From assembly GCF_003052165.1 (NCBI RefSeq), contig NZ_CP024869.1, positions 1,956,001-2,020,000 on the forward strand: DNA of 64,000 nt, written 5' to 3'. This DNA comes from Dietzia sp. JS16-p6b. GTDB taxonomy: Bacteria > Actinomycetota > Actinomycetes > Mycobacteriales > Mycobacteriaceae. A program made the translations under genes and the position numbers. Below, in pieces: positions 1 to 12,355 of the stretch (positions are counted from its first letter, which is position 1; every line of letters begins with the position of its first letter). Below the pieces are notes generated by a model. That model searched no databases and was not told the DNA's origin. It worked only from the letters and a program-made list of their open reading frames with translations.

Positions 1-226
1 CGATGTCGACCTTCGCGATGTACTTGAGGAGGCGACGACGACGGCCCACCATCAGGAGGAGGCCGCGACGGGAGTGGTGGTCGTGCTGGTGGGTCTTGAG
101 GTGCTCGGTCAGCTGGCTGATCCGCTTGGTGAGCAGCGCGACCTGGGCCTCGGGCGAACCGGTGTCCGTCTCGTGGATGCCGTACTCGGCCAGGACGGCC
201 TTCTTCTCTTCGGTGCTCAACGCCAT
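1..226 (-). CDS. rpsO: 30S ribosomal protein S15, cut at its C-terminus by the window edge
   Basis: S15 binds the central domain of 16S rRNA early in 30S assembly. The 75 residues visible start [19 protein letters not shown] and contain the family signatures [30 protein letters not shown] and GRRRRLLKY. The usual length is 89 residues, so about 14 are missing beyond position 1. The ATG at 226 is preceded by a GGAG Shine-Dalgarno about seven bases upstream. It lies downstream of ribF on the same strand with a 112-base gap, the classical ribF-rpsO order, and may be read through from ribF or from its own promoter in the gap, where I see no clear consensus. Confidence 0.97.
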   Translation of the reverse strand, partial: MALSTEEKKAVLAEYGIHETDTGSPEAQVALLTKRISQLTEHLKTHQHDHHSRRGLLLMVGRRRRLLKYIAKVDI

Positions 227-338
227 GGGTGACTCCTGGTTGTTCCAGTCCGCGAAAATGAATGGCCCCGCCGCCGCGGACCGCAGGAGGGCCGGGAGAA
301 GACGTTACCAGCGCTCGGACCCGACACCCCAATCGGCG

Positions 339-1343
339 TCAGCGGCGCGCGGTCCCCACATCGAGGACGACTCTGGTCCTGGCGACGTCGCGGTCCATCG
401 CCACCAGCAGTTCGTCGACCGAGGAGAACTTCTCCATATCGCGGACGTGGTCCACGAAGTCGACGGCGGCCACACGTCCGTAGAGGTCCGCCGACTCGTC
501 GAGCACGAACGCCTCGACACTCCGCGCCGCCTCCCCGAAGGTCGGGTTGGTGCCCACGGAGATCGCGGCGGGGTAGCGCCGGCCGGGGAGGATCGTCCCG
601 TCGACGTCGTGCTCGTCGAGGAGGGTGAACCACCCGGCGTAGACGCCGTCGACGGGCACGGCCGTGTACTCCGGCAGGTCCAGGTTCGCCGTCGGGTACC
701 CCAGGTCGCGTCCCCCGCGTCCGGCCCCGTGCACGACGGTCCCGGACACGCGGTGGGGACGACCGAGGATCGTCGCCGCGCCGGCCACGTCCGACTCCGC
801 GAGCAGTCGACGTACCCGGGAGGAGGAGACCGGTTCCCCACCGAGTTCCAGCAGGTCCATCACGCGAACGTCGATCCCCCGCTCGGAGCACAGCTCACGC
901 AGCGTCTCCGGGGTCCCCGCGGCTCGTCGACCGAAGGAGAAATTGTTCCCCACGGTGACGGAGCGACTCCGCAATCCCCGGACCAGAACGCGGTCGATGA
1001 ACTCCTCGGGGTCCCACGAGGCCATGCCGGTATCGAAGGGCAGGGCGAAGACCGCGTCGACACCGAGTTCGCCGGCCAGTTCCGCGCGTCGTTCGAGCGG
1101 TGTCAGGACCAGGGGATGGGTGCCGGGTCGGATGACCTCGACCGGGTGCGGATCGAACGTCACCAACACCGGGCTCGCGCCCGACTCCCGCCCGGCCGCC
1201 ACCGCGTGGTCCACCAGGCTCCGGTGCCCCCGGTGGAGTCCGTCGAACACCCCGAGTGCGACGGAGGTCCCGCCGTCGGGGATCACGATCTCGTCGAACG
1301 TCCGCCACAGCTGCACGGCGACCACCTTACGCCCGGGCCTCAC
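339..1343 (-). CDS. ribF: Bifunctional riboflavin kinase / FAD synthetase
   Basis: Makes FMN from riboflavin and FAD from FMN in the cytosol. The N-terminal half carries the adenylyltransferase signatures [16 protein letters not shown] and the [18 protein letters not shown] stretch; the C-terminal half carries the flavokinase core [14 protein letters not shown] and VGTNPTFG. Length is 334 residues, slightly above the usual 310-325. The GTG at 1343 overlaps the truB stop in a GTGA arrangement, so translation is probably coupled to truB; an in-frame GTG at 1316 (VQLWRTF) would match some homologues better and is the alternative start. It flanks rpsO as in most actinobacteria. Confidence 0.96.
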   Translation of the reverse strand: MRPGRKVVAVQLWRTFDEIVIPDGGTSVALGVFDGLHRGHRSLVDHAVAAGRESGASPVLVTFDPHPVEVIRPGTHPLVLTPLERRAELAGELGVDAVFALPFDTGMASWDPEEFIDRVLVRGLRSRSVTVGNNFSFGRRAAGTPETLRELCSERGIDVRVMDLLELGGEPVSSSRVRRLLAESDVAGAATILGRPHRVSGTVVHGAGRGGRDLGYPTANLDLPEYTAVPVDGVYAGWFTLLDEHDVDGTILPGRRYPAAISVGTNPTFGEAARSVEAFVLDESADLYGRVAAVDFVDHVRDMEKFSSVDELLVAMDRDVARTRVVLDVGTARR

Positions 1344-2260
1344 AGGCCCGCCGGTCGCATGACGACGACCGGAGCGGCGCGATTGCCGGACTCGGAGACC
1401 AGGGCGGCGACCCGTCCGTCCGGACCCACGGCCGCGACCACCCCGTCGTCACCCCTGGCCTGCAGCCACCGCCCGTGTCGCAGTCCCTCCGCCTCGTCCG
1501 CGTCGATGTCGCGGCGGGGGAAGGCGGTCAACGCGGCGGTGTCGAGGTCCAGGGACAACCGCGGATCCTCCTCGAGTTCTCCGAGTGTGCGGGCGACATC
1601 CAGGCCGAACGGTCCCACGCACGTACGGCGCAGCGCGGTGAGATGTCCCCCCACCCCGAGCGCGGCGCCGAGGTCGCGGGCCAGTGCGCGGATGTAGGTG
1701 CCGGTGGAGCAGTCGACGACGACGACGAGGTCCACCACCGCTCCGGCAGGGATCCGCTCGACGATCTCGAACCGCGACACCGTGACGGTCCGCGCGTCGA
1801 GCCGGACGTCCTCGCCGGCCCGGACCCGGTCGTAGGCCCGTCGGCCGGCCACCTTGATCGCGCTCACCGAGGACGGCACCTGCTCGATCTCGCCGGTGAG
1901 TGCCGCGACCGCGGAGTCGATCGCCTCGTCGGTCACCGTCGAGGCGTCGACCCGCGCCGTGGTCTCGCCCTCAGCGTCGTCGGTGGTGGTGGATTCCCCG
2001 AGTCGGATCGTGGCCCGATAGGACTTGGTCTCCAGCGCGAGCAGCCCCAGGAGCTTGGTGGCGCGTTCTATTCCCACCACCAGGACGCCGGTGGCCATCG
2101 GGTCGAGCGTTCCGGCGTGCCCCACTTTGCGCGTTCCGAAGTACCGGCGCAGGCGCCCGACGACGTCGTGACTGGTCATGCCGGCCGGTTTGTCGACCAC
2201 GACGAGTCCGGGGGCGGGAGCGGGGCGGGGGTCGGGTCTGCGCGGGGTCACGCCGGACAC
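1340..2260 (-). CDS. truB: tRNA pseudouridine(55) synthase TruB
   Basis: Isomerises U55 in the T-loop of tRNAs. The catalytic motif [14 protein letters not shown] is intact, with the nucleophilic Asp near residue 53. The N-terminal [31 protein letters not shown] and a C-terminal PUA-like region complete the fold. Several GTG codons lie near the 5' end (2275, 2260, 2251). I chose 2260 because it follows the pptT stop by one base and is preceded by a G-rich Shine-Dalgarno-like run; 2275 is a possible longer start. The length of 306 residues is normal. Its stop overlaps the start of ribF. Confidence 0.95.
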   Translation of the reverse strand: MSGVTPRRPDPRPAPAPGLVVVDKPAGMTSHDVVGRLRRYFGTRKVGHAGTLDPMATGVLVVGIERATKLLGLLALETKSYRATIRLGESTTTDDAEGETTARVDASTVTDEAIDSAVAALTGEIEQVPSSVSAIKVAGRRAYDRVRAGEDVRLDARTVTVSRFEIVERIPAGAVVDLVVVVDCSTGTYIRALARDLGAALGVGGHLTALRRTCVGPFGLDVARTLGELEEDPRLSLDLDTAALTAFPRRDIDADEAEGLRHGRWLQARGDDGVVAAVGPDGRVAALVSESGNRAAPVVVMRPAGL

Positions 2261-2261
2261 G

Positions 2262-2969
2262 CTATCCCCCACCACCCGGCCGGAGCGCGATCGCCGAGGC
2301 GATGTGGCCGTCCCACAGCGCCCACCGGCCGTGGAACTCCACCAGGTCGGGTCCCCCGTCGACCGCGCGCGGGTCGACGAGGATCCTCGACCGCAACTCG
2401 CCCGAAGCGGACCGGCCGTCGACGTGGGTGGGCGTCAGGGTGATGTGGGCGTCGGCGAATCCCAGCCACCTCCGGGTGAGCGGATACCACGTCTTGTAGG
2501 TGGCCTCCTTGGCCGTGAACAGCAGCCGGTCCCAGTGGACCGCCTCCTCCTCCTCCCGCGCCGCGGTCACCCAGGCCGCCTCCTCGGGTAACGCGACTGC
2601 CTCGAGGACCCCCCGGGGCAGCGGCCCGTGGGGTTCGACGTCCAGTCCGAGGGAGCGGATCCGGTCCGTCGGCCCCACCGCCGCGGCACGCAGACCCCCG
2701 GTGTGGGTCAGTGTGCCCACCACCCCTGTGGGCCACACCGGCATCCCCCTGCCGCCCCGCGTGATCGGGCCGGGGGGCACGCCCAGCCTGCTCATCGCCT
2801 CGCGCGCGCAGGCCCGGACCGCGGCGAACTCGATCCGCCGGCTCTCGACGGCCCGGGCGATCTGCTCGGCCTCGACTGGGTACATGGCGGCCAACGCCGC
2901 CTCGTCGGTCATGCCGAGCTCGTCGAACTCCACGGCCACCACGTCGTCGGGCAGCAGGTCCCTGATCAC
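2262..2969 (-). CDS. pptT: 4'-phosphopantetheinyl transferase, PptT type
   Basis: Transfers phosphopantetheine from CoA to carrier-protein domains; in mycobacteria PptT activates the type-I fatty-acid synthase, polyketide synthases and siderophore synthetases. The 235-residue protein resembles PptT closely: the signatures are LGLDVEPH (Mg-binding Asp110 and Glu112), [20 protein letters not shown] (the WxxKEA block, Lys154-Glu155-Ala156) and [14 protein letters not shown]. The GTG start at 2969 overlaps the stop of the upstream phosphoesterase gene as GTGA. Carrier proteins it would serve are not in this window. The assignment to the PptT subclass rests on remembered similarity to the mycobacterial enzyme. 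Confidence 0.93.
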   Translation of the reverse strand: MIRDLLPDDVVAVEFDELGMTDEAALAAMYPVEAEQIARAVESRRIEFAAVRACAREAMSRLGVPPGPITRGGRGMPVWPTGVVGTLTHTGGLRAAAVGPTDRIRSLGLDVEPHGPLPRGVLEAVALPEEAAWVTAAREEEEAVHWDRLLFTAKEATYKTWYPLTRRWLGFADAHITLTPTHVDGRSASGELRSRILVDPRAVDGGPDLVEFHGRWALWDGHIASAIALRPGGGG

Positions 2970-3891
2970 CGTTCCTCCTCCAGGTCGGGTCCGGTCTCAC
3001 CGGGCCGCGCGATCCTCGGCATCCCCTCCTCGCCCCGGATCCACCGCACCTGGGGGTGGGCAGGGCCCGGGAGGATCGGGCGGGCCAGTGGGTCGGGCCG
3101 GCCACGGGCCGCCCACTCACGCGGGTATCCCAGTGAGACCTCCTCGAAGCGCACCGAGTCGTGGACGGTGCTGCGCGGGATGTGCAGGTGCCCGTAGACA
3201 CACGCCGAGGCCCGATAGCGACGGTGCCAGTCCGCGGTCTGTCCGGTGCCGCACCACAGCGCGAAATCCGGATGTCGCAGGACCTCCGTCGGGGCGCGCA
3301 GCAGTGGCCAGTGGTTCACCAGCACGGTGGGGTGCGCCGGGTCCAGAGCCGCCAGTCTGGTCGTCGTGGCCACCAGCCGAGCGACACACCAGGCGGCGAC
3401 ATCCGGGTACGGGGCCGGATCGATGAGGAACTCGTCCGACGCCACCACCCGTCGTTCCCGGGCGCCCTGGAGAGCCGATTCGCGCGACTGGCCGGGGAGG
3501 CGGGTCCACGAGTAGTCGTAGAGCAGGAACATCGGCACGACCCACGCGGGTCCCCCGGGCCGGTCCACAGCGGGTAGGGGTCCTCGGGGGTGTCGACACC
3601 GATCGAACGGCAGGCGGAGACCAGCCTGTCGTATTTCGCGGTGGAGCTGATCCCGTCGTCGTCGGAGCCGATCCACAACTCGTGGTTGCCCGGCACCCAG
3701 ATCACACGCTCGAACCGGTCCGCGAGAGTGTGAAGTGCGCCGATCACGTGGTCGGTCTTCTCCGCCACGTCTCCGGCCACGATCAACCAGTCCCCCGGGT
3801 GGGTCGGCCGGATGTCGTCGAGGACGCCGGCGTTGCCGCGGTGGCCGACGTGCAGGTCGGACACCGCGCGCAGGCTCGGGCCACGGGTCAT
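2966..3891 (-). pseudogene. Metallophosphoesterase, frameshifted in the middle
   Basis: A calcineurin-like metallophosphoesterase split across two reading frames. From the ATG at 3891 one frame gives SDLHVGH, VAGDVAEKTD and PGNHELWIGSDDD and stays in register to YPLWTGPGDP. Its continuation (PAWVVPMFLLYDYSW, VLVNHWPLLR, YGHLHIPRSTV) is in another frame that ends at 2966. The break is at 3552-3556, five C on the plus strand and five G in the coding direction. One extra G would restore a continuous protein of 308 residues with all metal-binding motifs. Homologues (for example Rv2795c, from memory) are uninterrupted. The gene overlaps the MATE gene (ATGA) and pptT (GTGA). A recent mutation or a homopolymer sequencing error explain it equally well. 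Confidence 0.85.
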
Positions 3892-5237
3892 GCCCTGGTC
3901 CCCTCGGACGGCCGACCGGCAGGAGTCCGCGCTCCCAGGACCAGCCAGCGGTCACCGCGGACCCGAGCGGCGACCGCGATGAGTCGCATCGCCACGAACA
4001 CGCCCATCCCCCACCAGATACCCGCGAGCCCCCAGCCGAAGTGTCTCGTGGCCAGGAGGACGGGCAGGAAGCCGCACAGGGCGGCGATCACGGTGCTGGT
4101 GCGGAGGTACGCGGCGTCACCGGCGCCCAGGAGGACGCCGTCGAGCCCGAACACCAGGGCGGCGGGGATCACCACGAGGGCCATGCCGGTCAACGCCACG
4201 ACGAGTCGGCCGGCGACCTCCGCGTCTCCCGACAGGAGGGTCGACATCGGGTCGCGGAAGAGCACCGTGATAACGGCGAGCCCGACACCGAGCCCCACCG
4301 ACCACACGACCACCGCGCGGGCCAGGGCGCGGCTCTGGGAGGCCAGGCCGGCGCCCAGCGCCGCACCGACGAGGGACTGTGCCGCGATCGCGACCGAGTC
4401 GAGCACGAGGGTGTACAGGGCCCAGAGCTGCTGCGCGAGGTGATGCGCGGCGAGCGAGTCGACGCCCGCGGCCGCGGCGGCGGTGGTGGCCACGGCGAAG
4501 GTCACCTGGAAGGACGCGGTACGGATGACCAGGTTGACTCCCAGACGGAGCTGCTCGACGATCACGCTCCACCGAGCACGCAGCGATCCACTGTGCTCGC
4601 CCGCCAGGGCGCCGAGGAATCCCCCGGCCATGATCATCTGGCCCGCCAGGTTGGACCACGCACTGCCCACCAGTCCCAGCGCGGGCGCGGGTCCCAGACC
4701 GGGCACCAGCACCACGCAGCCGATCGTGGAGACACCTATCCCCACGGCCACCAGGACGAGAGGCGTCCTGACGCGCTGGACTCCCCGCATCCACCCGTGC
4801 CCGGCGGACGCGACCAGGATGCACGGGATACCCCACACCGCCACCCTCAGCCAGTCCGCGGCGCCGGCCGCCACCTCGGCGTCGGCCGCGAGCACGCGCG
4901 TCAGCGGTCCGAGAAACGTGTGGACGCCCGCCACCACGACCGCACCGACCGACAGCGCGATCCAGGTGGCCTGGACCCCTTCCGCCACCGCGTCCGCACG
5001 CCGTCCGGCTCCGTGGAGTCGGGCGGCCCGGGCCGTCGTCCCGTACGAGAGGAAGTTCATCTGGGTGCCGAGCACCAACAACACCAGCGCGCCGACACCC
5101 AGCGCGGCGAGGTCCTCGGGACCCTGCCGGCCCACGACGATGCCGTCGACGAGCAGGTAGATCGGTTCGGCCGCCAGCACCGGGAGGACCGGTAGTGCGA
5201 TCGACCACAGGCGGCGTCCGAGATCCCCCACGCCCAT
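3888..5237 (-). CDS. MATE-family efflux transporter, DinF type
   Basis: An integral membrane exporter of the MATE superfamily, expected to expel cationic compounds using a H+ or Na+ gradient. About twelve hydrophobic segments are visible across 449 residues. The start region RRLWSIALPVLPVLAAEPIYLLVDGIVVGR is typical of DinF proteins; the two six-helix halves are joined near the GEHSGSLRARW loop. The ATG at 5237 lies just before the conserved first helix; a GTG at 5282 would add 15 residues and overlap the upstream phosphatase gene. The stop overlaps the ATG of the phosphoesterase. The substrate cannot be read from sequence. Confidence 0.9.
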   Translation of the reverse strand: MGVGDLGRRLWSIALPVLPVLAAEPIYLLVDGIVVGRQGPEDLAALGVGALVLLVLGTQMNFLSYGTTARAARLHGAGRRADAVAEGVQATWIALSVGAVVVAGVHTFLGPLTRVLAADAEVAAGAADWLRVAVWGIPCILVASAGHGWMRGVQRVRTPLVLVAVGIGVSTIGCVVLVPGLGPAPALGLVGSAWSNLAGQMIMAGGFLGALAGEHSGSLRARWSVIVEQLRLGVNLVIRTASFQVTFAVATTAAAAAGVDSLAAHHLAQQLWALYTLVLDSVAIAAQSLVGAALGAGLASQSRALARAVVVWSVGLGVGLAVITVLFRDPMSTLLSGDAEVAGRLVVALTGMALVVIPAALVFGLDGVLLGAGDAAYLRTSTVIAALCGFLPVLLATRHFGWGLAGIWWGMGVFVAMRLIAVAARVRGDRWLVLGARTPAGRPSEGTRA

Positions 5238-5265
5238 CTCCGGGGCGGTGGGCCGAGGCCCCGGG

Positions 5266-6240
5266 TCAGACGAGGAGCTCACGGAGCCTCGCCGTGACGC
5301 GTGCGGCGTCTCCGCGCACGGTGCACCCGGCCGCAGCGGGGTGCCCTCCCCCGCCGAGCGCCGAGGCGACGGCCGAGACATCGATACTGTCGCCGCGACC
5401 GGGACGGGAACGCAGTGATACCGCGCACTCTCCCGGGCGGATCTCCTTGACGAGAACCGCGACCTGCGCCTCCCTCACCCCCTGGAGGTGGGACACGAGC
5501 GACTCGACGTCCGCCTCGTCCGCCGACGCCACGACCTCGTGGGGAACCGTCAGCCAGACCACCCCCCGTCCCCCGACCGCGCCGGGGTCCAGGCGAGCCG
5601 TGCTCAGCAGTTCCCCCAGCACCCGGAGCCAGGGGAAGGAATGCGCGTCGAGCAGCGCGAATCCCACCGCTCTGGCCTCCGCACCCGCGGCGAGCAGTCG
5701 CCGGGCCGTGTCGTGCGACCCCGCGCCACCCCACCGGAAGGACCCGGTGTCGGTGACGAGACCGGCGTAGAGGCTCGTCGCGAGATCGGGGTCGATCGGA
5801 TAGCGTCCGGCCTCGAGCACATCGAGGACCATGCTCGCGGTGGAGGCCGCTCCGGGGTCCAGGAACAGGTGCGTCCCGAAGCCGGGGTTGGAACGGTGAT
5901 GGTCCACCACCAGTACCTCGGACGCCGATCGGGCCAGCCGCTCCCAGTCGCCCACCCGGTCCGGGCTGGCGCAGTCCAGGGTCACCACCAGGCCGTCGTG
6001 TTCCGGCACCTCGTCGATCGAGACCACACGGTCCGTGCCCGGGATGACCCGGAGCGGATCCGGGACGGCCCCGGGGTCGAACGAGTGGTGGACCACGACG
6101 CCGTCCGCACGCAGTGCGCGGGCGAGACCCGCGGAACTGCCGAGGGCGTCGGCGTCGGGGCGGACGTGGCACAGCACGGTCACCTCGCGGTGCCGGGCCA
6201 GGACGCTCGCCGCGCCGGCCGCGTCCACCAGGGTGATCAC
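5266..6240 (-). CDS. nrnA: DHH/DHHA1 phosphoesterase, bifunctional oligoribonuclease / pAp phosphatase (NrnA-like)
   Basis: Degrades short oligoribonucleotides and converts 3'-phosphoadenosine 5'-phosphate to AMP; mycobacterial homologues also act on cyclic dinucleotides. Metal-binding motifs appear in order: [35 protein letters not shown] (the DHH motif) and [14 protein letters not shown]. The C-terminal DHHA1 motif is [13 protein letters not shown]. The 324 residues are the usual length. The GTG start at 6240 overlaps the rbfA stop (GTGA), placing the gene in the same transcript as the ribosome-maturation genes, where it occurs widely in actinobacteria. Confidence 0.93.
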   Translation of the reverse strand: MITLVDAAGAASVLARHREVTVLCHVRPDADALGSSAGLARALRADGVVVHHSFDPGAVPDPLRVIPGTDRVVSIDEVPEHDGLVVTLDCASPDRVGDWERLARSASEVLVVDHHRSNPGFGTHLFLDPGAASTASMVLDVLEAGRYPIDPDLATSLYAGLVTDTGSFRWGGAGSHDTARRLLAAGAEARAVGFALLDAHSFPWLRVLGELLSTARLDPGAVGGRGVVWLTVPHEVVASADEADVESLVSHLQGVREAQVAVLVKEIRPGECAVSLRSRPGRGDSIDVSAVASALGGGGHPAAAGCTVRGDAARVTARLRELLV

Positions 6241-6698
6241 CGGTCGTCGCCCTCCGGTCGCTCCTCCTCGTCGTCTCTCCGGTAGGGGTCCTCGTCCCCG
6301 GCGGGACGTGCGCCCTGCGCCACGCGACGGACCTCCTCGTCCTGCGCCCGTGCCCGGGCGAGCAACTCCTCCATCTGTCGCGCGGCGTCCGGCACGGAGT
6401 CCAGGACGAACGTCAACTCGGGGGTGAACTTCACCCCGGTCTGCTTGCCGACCATCGTCCGGAGGCGACCCCGCGCCGTGGCCAGCGCGTCCTCCGCGGC
6501 CTCGATGTCCGGGTCCTCGTCCAGCGTCTCGCCCCGGACCGTGTAGTAGAGGGTGGCCACCCGCAGATCCGCGGTGATCCGGGAATCCGTGATGGTGACG
6601 TACTCCAGACGCGGGTCTTTGATCTCGTGTTCGATCGCCGTTGCGACGATCTCCCCGATCCGCTTGCCGAGCCGTCCGGCCCGTCCCTTTCCGGCCAT
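6237..6698 (-). CDS. rbfA: 30S ribosome-binding factor A
   Basis: A small KH-fold protein that assists late 16S rRNA maturation and cold-adapted 30S assembly. The signatures [42 protein letters not shown] and [19 protein letters not shown] are intact. The 153 residues include an acidic tail ([18 protein letters not shown]) that is longer than in enteric bacteria but common in actinobacteria. The ATG at 6698 has a strong AGGAG upstream. It is separated from infB by 112 bases that contain a GC-rich hairpin at 6758-6791. Confidence 0.96.
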   Translation of the reverse strand: MAGKGRAGRLGKRIGEIVATAIEHEIKDPRLEYVTITDSRITADLRVATLYYTVRGETLDEDPDIEAAEDALATARGRLRTMVGKQTGVKFTPELTFVLDSVPDAARQMEELLARARAQDEEVRRVAQGARPAGDEDPYRRDDEEERPEGDDR

Positions 6699-6757
6699 GG
6701 CGATCCTCCTTGACGTGATGCGGCCGCCGGGCGGCCGTTCGATTCCCAGAATGCCGT

Positions 6758-6791
6758 GGGGGCAGGCCCGCAGACCACGGAACCTGCCCCC
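6758..6791 (-). terminator. GC-rich hairpin between infB and rbfA
   Basis: A perfect nine-base-pair stem (6758-6766 with 6783-6791) and a 16-base loop lie 19 bases after the infB stop on the transcribed strand. There is no T tract after it. It may attenuate readthrough from infB into rbfA or act as an RNA processing element; a chance structure in GC-rich DNA is possible. Confidence 0.35.
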
Positions 6792-6810
6792 AGGGGTGTC
6801 GCCGTCGACG

Positions 6811-9627
<2,817 letters not shown>

Positions 9628-9793
9628 TGCTCTCCTCACTGCGAGGTCTCCACGGCAGGGCTGGCCGCGCGACCTCGGTCTACATTCGATGGACGTTCAT
9701 CGCTGGAGCTTCACGGTGTGCTCATCGTGTCTGGTCCGTTCCTTCTCATGTGCTCCCCCGATCGGCCCATGCGGCCGACGGGTGGTCTCGTGC

Positions 9794-10096
9794 TCACGAC
9801 GATAGCGTCTCGAGCACCTCCGAGATCGCGTCGTGGGACACGTTCCCGGTGACCCGCAGTGACCTCGTGAAGGCCTTGCGGTCGAGTGCTGTCGCGATGC
9901 ACCGCTGGTCACGGTGCACCCAGGCTCCCCGTCCGACCGCTCGCCGGGCGGGGTCCGGCGAGAGGGCTGCCGCCCGTGGATCGAGGACGATCCGCAGGAG
10001 CCGGGAATCTGAATCCCGGCGGCGACAGCCGACGCAGGTCCGAACCGGACCCCGCACCTCGGCCGCGCCCTGCTGCTGGTCGTGTCGCACCTGCAT
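9794..10096 (-). CDS. YlxR family (DUF448) RNA-binding protein
   Basis: A small basic protein of the nusA-infB operon. The family core is present: VRTCVGCRRRDSDSRLLRIV, then GRGAWVHRDQRCIATALDRKAFTRSLR. Structures of relatives suggest nucleic-acid binding, and a Bacillus member has been linked to RNase P or transcription control; the function here is inferred from family only. I use the ATG at 10096 (100 residues, GAGG eight bases upstream); an in-frame GTG at 10117 is the alternative. It lies between nusA and infB as in nearly all actinobacteria. The gap to nusA (10097-10235) holds a palindrome at 10144-10162 and a short GC hairpin at 10197-10231. Confidence 0.92.
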   Translation of the reverse strand: MQVRHDQQQGAAEVRGPVRTCVGCRRRDSDSRLLRIVLDPRAAALSPDPARRAVGRGAWVHRDQRCIATALDRKAFTRSLRVTGNVSHDAISEVLETLSS

Positions 10097-10143
10097 GAGG
10101 CCGCCTCGGTTTCTCACCGCACCCCCACGCGAGTGGGTGAACG

Positions 10144-10162
10144 TGAAGTCACTGTGACATCA
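10144..10162. other. 19-base palindrome between nusA and ylxR
   Basis: TGA-A-GTCAC-T-GTGAC-A-TCA reads the same on both strands except for the centre and the two flanking A bases. It lies in the 140-base spacer inside an otherwise tightly packed operon. It could be a protein operator or a small RNA hairpin; no regulator is recognised. Confidence 0.4.
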
Positions 10163-10235
10163 GATGAGTCTACAGGTCGTCGACCCTCGAGACTAACGGC
10201 GCGCCCGACCGCGTGGACCGCGCACGCGCCGGAGG

Positions 10236-11222
10236 TCACTCCGCGTCGCTGTGGATGTCGATCCGCCACTGTGTCAGGCGATGGGCCAGGCGGGCGTTCT
10301 GCCCCTCCTTGCCGATCGCGAGTGAGAGCTGATAATCGGGGACCACGACCCGCGCCGCCCTGGTCTCGGCGTCCGCCACGGTCACGGAGATCACCTTGGC
10401 AGGCGACAGCGCGTTGCCGACGAAGACCGTCGGGTCCTCGTCGAAGTCCACGATGTCGATCTTCTCGCCGTTCAGTTCCGACATCACCGCCCGTACGCGG
10501 GCGCCGTTGGGCCCGATGCACGCGCCCTTGGCGTTGAGGCCCGACACGGTGGTCTCCACCGCGATCTTGGTCCGGTGGCCGGCCTCGCGCGCGATCGCCG
10601 AGATCCGGACCGAACCGTCGCCGATCTCGGGGACCTCCAGGGCGAACAGGCCACGGACGAGGTCGGGGTGGGTACGGGACAGCGAGACCGAGGCACCGTG
10701 CGGACCCTTGTGGACCCCCACCACGTGGCACTTGATGCGCGCACCGTGCTCGTAGGTCTCGCCGGGGACCTGTTCGGCCGGAGCGATGGTGCCCTCGGTC
10801 CCTCCGTTCTCGGGTCCGATGTGCACGACGACGATCCCTCGGGCGTTCGCGCGTGAGTCCGACTGGATGACCCCGCTGACCACCTCGCCCTCGCGGGCCA
10901 CGAGGTCGCCGTAGATCCGCTCGGTCTCCGCTTCCCGCAGGCGTTGGAGGATGATCTGCCGGGCCGTCGCCGCCGCCACCCGGCCGAAATCGGAGGGCGT
11001 GGCGTCGAACTCGCCGATCCGGTTCCCCTCCTCGTCGACCTCGGCGGCCATCACGGTGACGGTCCCGGCCTTCCGGTCGAGTTGGATCCTCGCGACTCGG
11101 TGCGCATCCTCGGTGCGCTTGTACGCGGTGAGCAGGGCGTTCTCGAGGGTCCGCACCAGGTCGTCCAACGGGATCTCCCGCTCCTGGGACAACATGTTCA
11201 GCGCCGCCATGTCGATGTTCAA
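10236..11222 (-). CDS. nusA: Transcription termination/antitermination protein NusA
   Basis: Binds RNA polymerase and nascent RNA, modulating pausing, termination and rRNA antitermination. The N-terminal domain begins [17 protein letters not shown]; an S1 domain ([18 protein letters not shown]) and two KH domains follow, with [20 protein letters not shown] and [18 protein letters not shown] as their GxxG-bearing cores. The 328 residues lack the acidic C-terminal repeats of the E. coli protein, as is usual in actinobacteria. The start is TTG at 11222: it overlaps the rimP stop (TTGA) and matches the conserved N-terminus of mycobacterial NusA. Confidence 0.96.
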   Translation of the reverse strand: MNIDMAALNMLSQEREIPLDDLVRTLENALLTAYKRTEDAHRVARIQLDRKAGTVTVMAAEVDEEGNRIGEFDATPSDFGRVAAATARQIILQRLREAETERIYGDLVAREGEVVSGVIQSDSRANARGIVVVHIGPENGGTEGTIAPAEQVPGETYEHGARIKCHVVGVHKGPHGASVSLSRTHPDLVRGLFALEVPEIGDGSVRISAIAREAGHRTKIAVETTVSGLNAKGACIGPNGARVRAVMSELNGEKIDIVDFDEDPTVFVGNALSPAKVISVTVADAETRAARVVVPDYQLSLAIGKEGQNARLAHRLTQWRIDIHSDAE

Positions 11223-11764
11223 CTGTCTTCTCCTTCTCGCCCGCCACGTCCGGGGTTCGCGGGCTCCGACAGGAGGGCGAGTTCGTCCTCCGGAGCGGGA
11301 CGGAACTCGACCCGGATCACAGCGCGTGCCACGCCGTCCAACGGTACCGAGTCCACACGCATCCCACGACCCGACCTCGAGACCAGCCGTACGGTCCCGT
11401 TCTCCTCGTCGAGGTCACCGATCCGCCCACGGGCCGGACCGCCGACCCCCTCGACGTAGGTCAGGTCGACCTGGCGTCCGCGAGCCCGTCTCCAGTGCCG
11501 GGGAGCCTCCAGAGGGGCGTCCACGCCGCGGCTCGTCACCTCGAACGTCACCGCCTGGTCGGGTGCCCCCCACTGCTCGGCGACGGCATCGAGATCGGTC
11601 GACAGGCTCGCGAGATCGTCCAGGGTCACACCGGAGTCGCCGTCCACGACGACGGTGACGTGCCAGTCGGCCGCCCGGGAGTCCTCCCGGATCTCCTCGA
11701 GTTCGAGTCCGCGGTCGACGACCGCTCTGCGGATGTGCGCCCTGTCGGGCTCGGGGACGATCAC
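11219..11764 (-). CDS. rimP: Ribosome maturation factor RimP
   Basis: Needed for 30S subunit maturation. The 181-residue product begins [25 protein letters not shown] and shows the RimP pattern [22 protein letters not shown] and the [21 protein letters not shown] motif (consensus SPGxxRPL). The GTG at 11764 was chosen because AGGAG lies six bases upstream and the family begins there; the frame stays open further upstream without homology. It is the first gene of the nusA-infB transcript, with a likely -10 element at 11822-11827. Confidence 0.94.
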   Translation of the reverse strand: MIVPEPDRAHIRRAVVDRGLELEEIREDSRAADWHVTVVVDGDSGVTLDDLASLSTDLDAVAEQWGAPDQAVTFEVTSRGVDAPLEAPRHWRRARGRQVDLTYVEGVGGPARGRIGDLDEENGTVRLVSRSGRGMRVDSVPLDGVARAVIRVEFRPAPEDELALLSEPANPGRGGREGEDS

Positions 11765-11821
11765 TGTGCTCCTGGCGTCGCGGCTGGTGGGTGCCGATCC
11801 GGGTTGCGGACGGGCCGGATC

Positions 11822-11827
11822 ACTGTA
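11822..11827 (-). promoter_or_regulatory. Likely -10 element for the rimP-nusA-infB operon
   Basis: TACAGT on the minus strand fits the actinobacterial -10 pattern TAnnnT and would start transcription near 11815, about 50 bases before the rimP GTG. No convincing -35 is visible. The 10-base area around it shares the string gatcactgt with 11759-11767 at the start codon. Confidence 0.4.
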
Positions 11828-11872
11828 CCGCCCCCGGGACCGGCTACCGACGGGCCCTGGCAGGATGTCGGG

Positions 11873-12355
11873 GTGCCCGATTCCTTCACCGCCCCCGTGT
11901 CGCGCCGACGGTTCGTCGCCGTGACCGCGGTCGCCACCGGGTTGGCGCTCGCCGGAGGGTGCGCCCTGCCCCCGGTCGACGACGAACCGGATCCCCTGCT
12001 GGCACTGGCCGCGGCCGCCGCCCGGGACGCCCGGGAGCTCGCCGCGGCGGACGCCTCCCACGGTGACGACGCCCCCCGGCTCCGCGGGATCGCCGATGCC
12101 CGCCGCATTCATGCCGAGCGGCTCTCTGCCGAGATCGGGGCCTCCGAGGCGGAGCCCACCGACACGGCGGACGCACCCGGCCCCGGGGACGGGGTCCCCG
12201 CGGTCTGTCCCCCCATCGGGGAGGTCCGGGAGCGTCTACGCGAGGACGCGCGTCGTGCCCGCGAGGTCGCCGTGGACTCGCGCGGATACCGATCCGAACT
12301 CGCGGCCTCGGTCTCCGCCGCCTGCACGACCGCGGTCGAGGTGGTGCTGGCATGA
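11873..12355 (+). CDS. Putative Tat-exported or lipid-anchored protein of unknown function
   Basis: A 160-residue protein beginning VPDSFTAPVSRRRFVAVTAVATGLALAGGCA. The SRRRF motif followed by a hydrophobic stretch ending in GGC resembles a twin-arginine signal with a possible lipobox Cys near residue 30. The rest is Ala- and Asp-rich with helical repeats and no known catalytic motif. The GTG at 11873 has a weak AGGA upstream. The stop overlaps the next gene (ATGA), a DUF4439 protein, so the two probably act together. The same pair sits between rimP and proS in mycobacteria (Rv2843-Rv2844, from memory). Confidence 0.7.
   Translation: MPDSFTAPVSRRRFVAVTAVATGLALAGGCALPPVDDEPDPLLALAAAAARDARELAAADASHGDDAPRLRGIADARRIHAERLSAEIGASEAEPTDTADAPGPGDGVPAVCPPIGEVRERLREDARRAREVAVDSRGYRSELAASVSAACTTAVEVVLA

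Noticed and set aside
3-1697. A long plus-strand frame opposite rpsO, ribF and truB
   Set aside because: Shadow of three real genes on the minus strand.
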